64,000 bases of DNA. It comes from UBA9300 sp032260385 (GTDB lineage: Bacteria; Bacteroidota; Bacteroidia; Bacteroidales; VadinHA17). The stretch lies in contig JAVVEL010000006.1 of assembly GCA_032260385.1 (NCBI GenBank), forward strand, positions 1 through 64,000, in the 5' to 3' direction. The position numbers and the translations under genes are program-made. The notes below the pieces were generated by a model. That model saw only the letters and a list, made by a program, of their open reading frames with translations. It ran no database searches and was not told where the DNA came from. This document shows positions 60,103 through 64,000 of this stretch, piece after piece. How positions within the stretch are numbered: position 1 is the first letter of the stretch; each line of letters begins with the position of its first letter.

Positions 60103-60864
60103 ATGAAACGATATGGGCTGATAGGATACCCGCTTCAGCATTCTTTTTCTGAGAATTATTTTATGAATAAGTTCAGGAAGGAGAAAGTGGATGCTGTGTA
60201 TAATAATTTCCCTCTTAAAACAATTGATGAATTTCCCGGCCTTATAAAAAAATACCCTGATCTTAAGGGATTAAATGTTACTCATCCCTACAAGGCATCA
60301 ATTATTAACTATATAGATGATATTGACAGACCAGCTCTGCAAGCCAATGCTGTAAATGTTATACATATTAACCGTAAAGGATCCAAACTGACAATGAAAG
60401 GATTTAATACCGATATCGATGGCTTTGTTTTATCATTGAAACCTTTACTGGACAGGACTGTTACCGGGGCACTGGTGCTTGGTACCGGCGGAGCTTCACG
60501 CGCCGTGCAGGCAGGCCTCCGGATGCTCGGTATTGATTATTCCTTAGTGTCTCGCGATAAGGTAAAAGCTGACCTTGACTATACTGATCTGACAGGTGAA
60601 TCAATTATTAATTACCGGCTTATAATAAATGCAACACCCCTGGGCATGTATCCAGATACAACCGGTGTACCTGAGCTTCCATATGAGTCGCTCCACCCGG
60701 GATCCATTCTTTTCGACCTGGTTTATAATCCCCCGGAATCTCTTTTCCTTAGAAGGGGTAAGGAGAGAGGCTGCACAATAAAGAATGGCCTGGAGATGCT
60801 GCATATCCAGGCTGAAAAGACTTGGGAAATATGGAATTCAGACTTTACCGGGGGAAGCCAATGA
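60103..60864 (+). CDS. aroE: Shikimate dehydrogenase
   Basis: 253 aa. Seen: YGLIGYPLQHSFSENYFMNKF (shikimate-binding Ser), LNVTHPYKASII with the catalytic Lys, NTDIDGF (Asp), NADPH-binding VLGTGGASRAVQAGLRML and NATPLGMYPD. It reduces 3-dehydroshikimate to shikimate. The stop is 27 bases inside the convergent truA 3' end, so the two genes overlap tail to tail. Confidence 0.96.
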   Translation: MKRYGLIGYPLQHSFSENYFMNKFRKEKVDAVYNNFPLKTIDEFPGLIKKYPDLKGLNVTHPYKASIINYIDDIDRPALQANAVNVIHINRKGSKLTMKGFNTDIDGFVLSLKPLLDRTVTGALVLGTGGASRAVQAGLRMLGIDYSLVSRDKVKADLDYTDLTGESIINYRLIINATPLGMYPDTTGVPELPYESLHPGSILFDLVYNPPESLFLRRGKERGCTIKNGLEMLHIQAEKTWEIWNSDFTGGSQ

Positions 60865-61608
60865 GTAAGGATATTCCACCAGTGTTAAGAAGAGTCCCCT
60901 GGCAGGAGCAGACATCCCGGCATTATTCCGGTCTCCTGATTCAATAATATTCTCAAAATCTGATAAACTTAGTTTACCTGTACCGATATCCAACATTGTC
61001 CCTACTATTGCCCTTACCATATTTCGCAAAAACCTGTCGGCTCTGATAATGAATATAGACCCGGTATTTGTGCTGAACCACCTGGCATGAGTGATGCGGC
61101 ATTTATTTGTTTTTACATCGGTATGTAACTTGCTGAAGCTTGTAAAATCATCGTATTTCAATAAAATATCACAGGCCTTATTCATGTCAGTAATTGAAAG
61201 ATAGTCGTGCCTCTGCCAGGCCAGGTCTGACATGAAAGGGTCTTTATTGCGTATTATATGATATTCATAAGTCCTGAATAAGGCGTCAAAGCGGGCGTGA
61301 GCATCACTGTCTACACTGTGAATGGCCTTTACTTCGATATCGTCCGGTAAATGACGGTTGAGCCTGAATATCAGGTTTTCTTTTTGCTGGCTCAGTTCTG
61401 TATCAGAATCAAAATGGGCTATGAAGTACCTGGCATGCACTCCGGTATCAGTCCTTCCGCATCCCGTAGTTGAAATTTGTTGCTGCAGGATAAGAGAGAG
61501 TGAATTTTCAAGTGTTTCCTGGATTGTTTGACTCCCTGCCTGTATCTGCCATCCATGATATGCAGTACCACGATAGGATAATTGTAAATAGTACCTGAAT
61601 CCCTTCAT
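60838..61608 (-). CDS. truA: tRNA pseudouridine synthase TruA
   Basis: 256 aa. Isomerises U38-U40 of tRNA. Seen: YYLQLSYRGTAYHGWQIQ, the catalytic Asp in TGCGRTDTGVHARYF, and the FSKLHTDVKTNKCRITHARW and FLRNMVRAIVGTMLDIG segments. The start is the ATG at 61608 (ATG at 61611 also possible); the in-frame TTG at 61617 is inside the promoter box TATATTTG (61622-61615). The mRNA would be leaderless. It overlaps aroE by 27 bases at the 3' end. Confidence 0.96.
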   Translation of the reverse strand: MKGFRYYLQLSYRGTAYHGWQIQAGSQTIQETLENSLSLILQQQISTTGCGRTDTGVHARYFIAHFDSDTELSQQKENLIFRLNRHLPDDIEVKAIHSVDSDAHARFDALFRTYEYHIIRNKDPFMSDLAWQRHDYLSITDMNKACDILLKYDDFTSFSKLHTDVKTNKCRITHARWFSTNTGSIFIIRADRFLRNMVRAIVGTMLDIGTGKLSLSDFENIIESGDRNNAGMSAPARGLFLTLVEYPYSLASPGKV

Positions 61609-61614
61609 CATATG

Positions 61615-61622
61615 CAAATATA
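61615..61622 (-). promoter_or_regulatory. Promoter -7 box for truA
   Basis: TATATTTG on the minus strand, 3 bases before ATG 61611 and 6 bases before ATG 61608. The context TATATTTGCATNTGATGAA is almost identical to the mnmA promoter region. Confidence 0.65.
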
Positions 61623-61656
61623 ATGAATTGGCTAATTTAATCTGCCTTCATAAAGA

Positions 61657-63300
61657 TTACCAGAAGATTGTATATAACAATGCCAGTATCAGTAAAATGG
61701 CGTATGAAGAAATATTAAAGGCCTTACCTGTTTTAAACATCGATGAAACCAGTTTAATACCCTTTGGATCATCATCCGCCTTATTGGTGGTAAGGCTAAC
61801 ACCTAGTATAATAACCATGGTGATCAGGAATGTATATAACATCTGATCCATCCAGGGAAGGTCAATAATGCTTAATTTGAGTATTAAGGCAACGGGAATG
61901 GAAGCGATTGCTCCTAAAATTGCACCCATTGAATTTGCTTTTTTCCAGAATAAGCCCATAATGAACACGGCCAGTATCCCCGGGCTGACTATTCCCGTGT
62001 ATTCCTGTATATATTGAAAAGCCTGTTCAATATTTTGCAGGAGGGGAGCAACAAGGATGGCAATGATAAGTGCAGTAAAAGCAGCTATCCGTCCCACCCT
62101 GACAGTTATTTTATCAGAAGCGTCCTTGTTGAAATATGGCTTGTAGATATCCATTGTGAAGATGGTTGAGGTTGAGTTAAGCATCGACGCCAGTGATGAC
62201 ACAATGGCAGCGGCCAGGGCAGCTACAACGAGCCCTTTGAGCCCTGATGGTATAAAAGTGCCTATAAGCCACGGGAAGGCTTTATCGTAATTGGTACTGC
62301 CATCAGCCTTTGTAAATGATTCAACAACACCGGGAATTATATTAGTGCCCTCGGGCTGCGTGTACATAACCCACACTATAATGCCGGGAATAACAATAAA
62401 CAATGGTATGAGAAGCTTCAGAAAAGCGGCAAATGCAATCCCTCGCTGTGCTTCGCGTAAGGATTTGGCGGCAAGCGTTCTCTGGATAATATACTGGTTG
62501 AATCCCCAGTAATACAGGTTGGCAATCCACATGCCACCTATAAGCACACCTATCCCGGGCAGATTGAAATATTCGGGATTGTCTCTTGAGAGTATCATAT
62601 GAAACTTGTCGCCGGCTGTGTGATAAACATGACTGATTCCATTGCCCAGCCCGCCATCAGGTGTTACTTTGTCAAGAGCTATGATAGTGGTTATTACTCC
62701 ACCAATTACCAGGAGGGCTACCTGGATAATATCGGTCCAGGCAACTGCAGAAAGACCGCCGTACAATGAATATGCTGCTGCGACAAAGGCCAGCCCTATG
62801 ATTGCGTAAATAAGTATTGACCCGTCTCCTGTCCCTATTATGGTGTCAATGGCTTTTGCTCCAAGGAAGAGTACCGAAGTAAGGTTAACGAAAATGAAAA
62901 GGGCAATCCAGAAGATCGCCAGAATTGTTTTTAAAGATTTATTGAACCTTTTTTCAACAAATTCCGGAATTGTATAGATGCCTTTCTCAATAAAAACAGG
63001 AAGAAAATATTTGCCAACAATGATCAGAGTTGCTGCGGCCATCCATTCATATGTGGCAATGGCAAGTCCGATGGCAAAGCCTGAGCCAGACATTCCAATC
63101 ATCTGTTCAGCAGATATATTGGCAGCAATAAGAGAGGCTCCAATGGCCCACCAGGGTAATGATTTGCTTGCAAGAAAATAGTCTTCGGCATTTCTGCCAG
63201 TACCCTTTTTGTCACGTGAAACCCATAAACCAAGGGCAATCAGACCTACCGCATAAACTATGAAAATAGCATAATCTATAAAAGCAAAATTACCGTTCAT
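61657..63300 (-). CDS. Sodium:solute symporter family protein (SGLT-like)
   Basis: 547-aa polytopic membrane protein. Family segments include FIDYAIFIVYAVGLIALGLWVSR (first helix), DYFLASKSLPWWAIGASLIAANISAEQMIGMSGSGFAIGLAIATYEW (characteristic SSS sodium-site region) and QYIIQRTLAAKSLREAQRG, with LAAAIVSSLASMLNSTSTIFTMDIY (sodium-binding Ser pair). About 13-14 helices are evident. It resembles the sodium/sugar transporters of Bacteroidota and vSGLT; the substrate is likely a sugar or sugar-like solute but cannot be proven. Divergent from the threonine-aldolase-like gene. Confidence 0.93.
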   Translation of the reverse strand: MNGNFAFIDYAIFIVYAVGLIALGLWVSRDKKGTGRNAEDYFLASKSLPWWAIGASLIAANISAEQMIGMSGSGFAIGLAIATYEWMAAATLIIVGKYFLPVFIEKGIYTIPEFVEKRFNKSLKTILAIFWIALFIFVNLTSVLFLGAKAIDTIIGTGDGSILIYAIIGLAFVAAAYSLYGGLSAVAWTDIIQVALLVIGGVITTIIALDKVTPDGGLGNGISHVYHTAGDKFHMILSRDNPEYFNLPGIGVLIGGMWIANLYYWGFNQYIIQRTLAAKSLREAQRGIAFAAFLKLLIPLFIVIPGIIVWVMYTQPEGTNIIPGVVESFTKADGSTNYDKAFPWLIGTFIPSGLKGLVVAALAAAIVSSLASMLNSTSTIFTMDIYKPYFNKDASDKITVRVGRIAAFTALIIAILVAPLLQNIEQAFQYIQEYTGIVSPGILAVFIMGLFWKKANSMGAILGAIASIPVALILKLSIIDLPWMDQMLYTFLITMVIILGVSLTTNKADDDPKGIKLVSSMFKTGKAFNISSYAILLILALLYTIFW

Positions 63301-63336
63301 TTTGATACAAATTAGTTTGTTCCTGAATTAAAATCT

Positions 63337-63344
63337 CAAAAATA
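63337..63344 (-). promoter_or_regulatory. Promoter -7 box for the sodium/solute symporter
   Basis: TATTTTTG on the minus strand (CAAAAATA on plus), 36 bases before the ATG. No -33 element was recognised. Confidence 0.5.
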
Positions 63345-63476
63345 ACACATATTATTAATTACTATGAGATTTTTATTTATAATCTCTTTAAATTAATATG
63401 GCTGCATTTCGGGAAGAGCATAAAAATTATCTTTACTTTTCATTAGCTTTAATGCGGCAAATATTTACTTATAGAA

Positions 63477-64000
63477 ATGAAAAAGTCAGTCTCAAGAGGT
63501 TTTGCAAGTGATAATAATGCTGGAATACATCCTCAAATACTTAAAGAACTAGAAATTGTAAATAAAGGCCATGTTATTGGCTATGGTGATGACCACTATA
63601 CCAGGGAGGCAGAAGAACTGTTCAGGATCATCTTCGGACCTTCAACAGAGGTTTATTTTGTTTTTACCGGTACTGCTGCCAATGTGCTGGGTCTTAGCGC
63701 AACAATAAGGTCATGGAATTCAGTTATAACTGCTTTTACAGCCCATATAGAGCAGGATGAATGCGGGGCTCCGGAGAAATATGCCGGCTGTAAGATACTG
63801 ACTGTAGATACCGGTGACGGCAAACTGAGAAAGGAAGGTCTGGCCAGGCATCTGCACGGTTTTGATTTTGAACATCATTCACAGCCAAAGGTGGTTTCAA
63901 TTAGCCAGACAACGGAAATGGGAACAGTGTACACGCCTGATGAGATAGTTGACCTGGCAGATTTTGTGCATGGCTATGACATGCTTTTGCATATGGACGG
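63477..64000 (+). CDS. Low-specificity threonine aldolase / beta-eliminating lyase family protein (3' end outside window)
   Basis: ATG at 63477 opens 174 codons to the window end. Seen: RGFASDNNAGIHPQILKELE, GYGDDHYTREAEELFRIIFG, YFVFTGTAANVLGL, TAHIEQDECGAPEKYAG and KVVSISQTTEMGTVYTPDEI, which match PLP-dependent threonine aldolases (cleaving L-threonine or allo-threonine to glycine and acetaldehyde). The Schiff-base Lys and C-terminal domain lie beyond the window. The family is secure, the exact activity less so. No perfect TAnnTTTG box lies upstream (TATCTTTA at 63428-63435 is nearest). Confidence 0.88.
   Translation, partial: MKKSVSRGFASDNNAGIHPQILKELEIVNKGHVIGYGDDHYTREAEELFRIIFGPSTEVYFVFTGTAANVLGLSATIRSWNSVITAFTAHIEQDECGAPEKYAGCKILTVDTGDGKLRKEGLARHLHGFDFEHHSQPKVVSISQTTEMGTVYTPDEIVDLADFVHGYDMLLHMD

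Noticed and set aside
1..64000. tRNA, rRNA, CRISPR arrays, transposons or prophage
   Set aside because: All gaps between genes are short and were read through; none shows a cloverleaf, spaced repeats or transposase remnants.

Overview
The window reads as a chromosomal segment of an uncultured-type or environmental Bacteroidota, most likely a Bacteroidales-like anaerobe. The evidence is: repeated Bacteroidota-type promoter boxes (TAnnTTTG, some with a TTTG-like element about 20 bases upstream); an S6-S18-L9 ribosomal operon without ssb; a long SecA (1111 aa) with a C-terminal zinc motif; paired FKBP lipoproteins; signal peptides ending in a Gln right after the cleavage region; a Bacteroidota-type LptD; and a tungsten/molybdenum aldehyde ferredoxin oxidoreductase, which points to anaerobic metabolism. 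Gene density is very high, and no tRNA, rRNA, insertion sequence, prophage or CRISPR array is visible.

Layout. 1-2.4 kb: an aldehyde ferredoxin oxidoreductase (cut by the window edge) with a DmsB/YdhY-like four-cluster ferredoxin subunit that carries a twin-arginine motif. 2.5-4.3 kb: mnmA and a GNAT acetyltransferase whose 3' end has been duplicated in tandem. 4.4-11.4 kb: a three-gene ATGA-coupled operon of an AddA-like helicase-nuclease, a TIGR01212/YhcC-type radical SAM protein and an AddB-like Fe-S nuclease. 11.4-16.8 kb: ribH, a TPR membrane protein, recF, a DUF721 protein, ndk, an NrnA-like DHH phosphoesterase and two FKBP lipoproteins. 16.9-24.8 kb: a BNR-repeat/sortilin-like exported protein, an RsmI-like methyltransferase, a PhnP-like metallohydrolase, a tiny lipoprotein and a large exported protein with a C-terminal sulfatase-modifying-factor-like fold. 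24.8-29.7 kb: galK one base after dnaA, then an MCE lipid-transport protein and a cell-wall amidase. 29.8-34 kb: lptD (no normal start codon), ridA and the ribosomal operon. 34-42 kb: dnaX, a PAS histidine kinase plus response regulator, ferritin and secA.

42-51.4 kb is a long minus-strand array: a SiaC/DUF1987 protein, then a Memo-AMMECR1 fusion, a polytopic spermidine-synthase-like protein and a radical SAM protein (an AmmeMemoRadiSam set), followed by ligA, a DUF6913-like protein and dapA. This set is the strongest candidate for an undescribed system: the Memo-AMMECR1 protein has a clear Sec signal peptide, the radical SAM protein has a Tat/lipoprotein-like leader, and between them sits a membrane-embedded SAM-binding protein whose aminopropyltransferase acidic residues are altered.

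51.6-64 kb holds argS, ffh, folD, a PD40 lipoprotein, a candidate free-standing small RNA of about 95 nt (own promoter box, C-rich loop, textbook terminator), a TPR protein, a phosphosulfolactate-synthase homologue, a DUF368 polyprenyl-phosphate transporter family protein, aroE, truA, a sodium/solute symporter and the 5' end of a threonine-aldolase-like gene. Several genes (mnmA, truA, the DUF6913-like gene) have their start codon only 3-6 bases after the promoter box, implying leaderless mRNAs.
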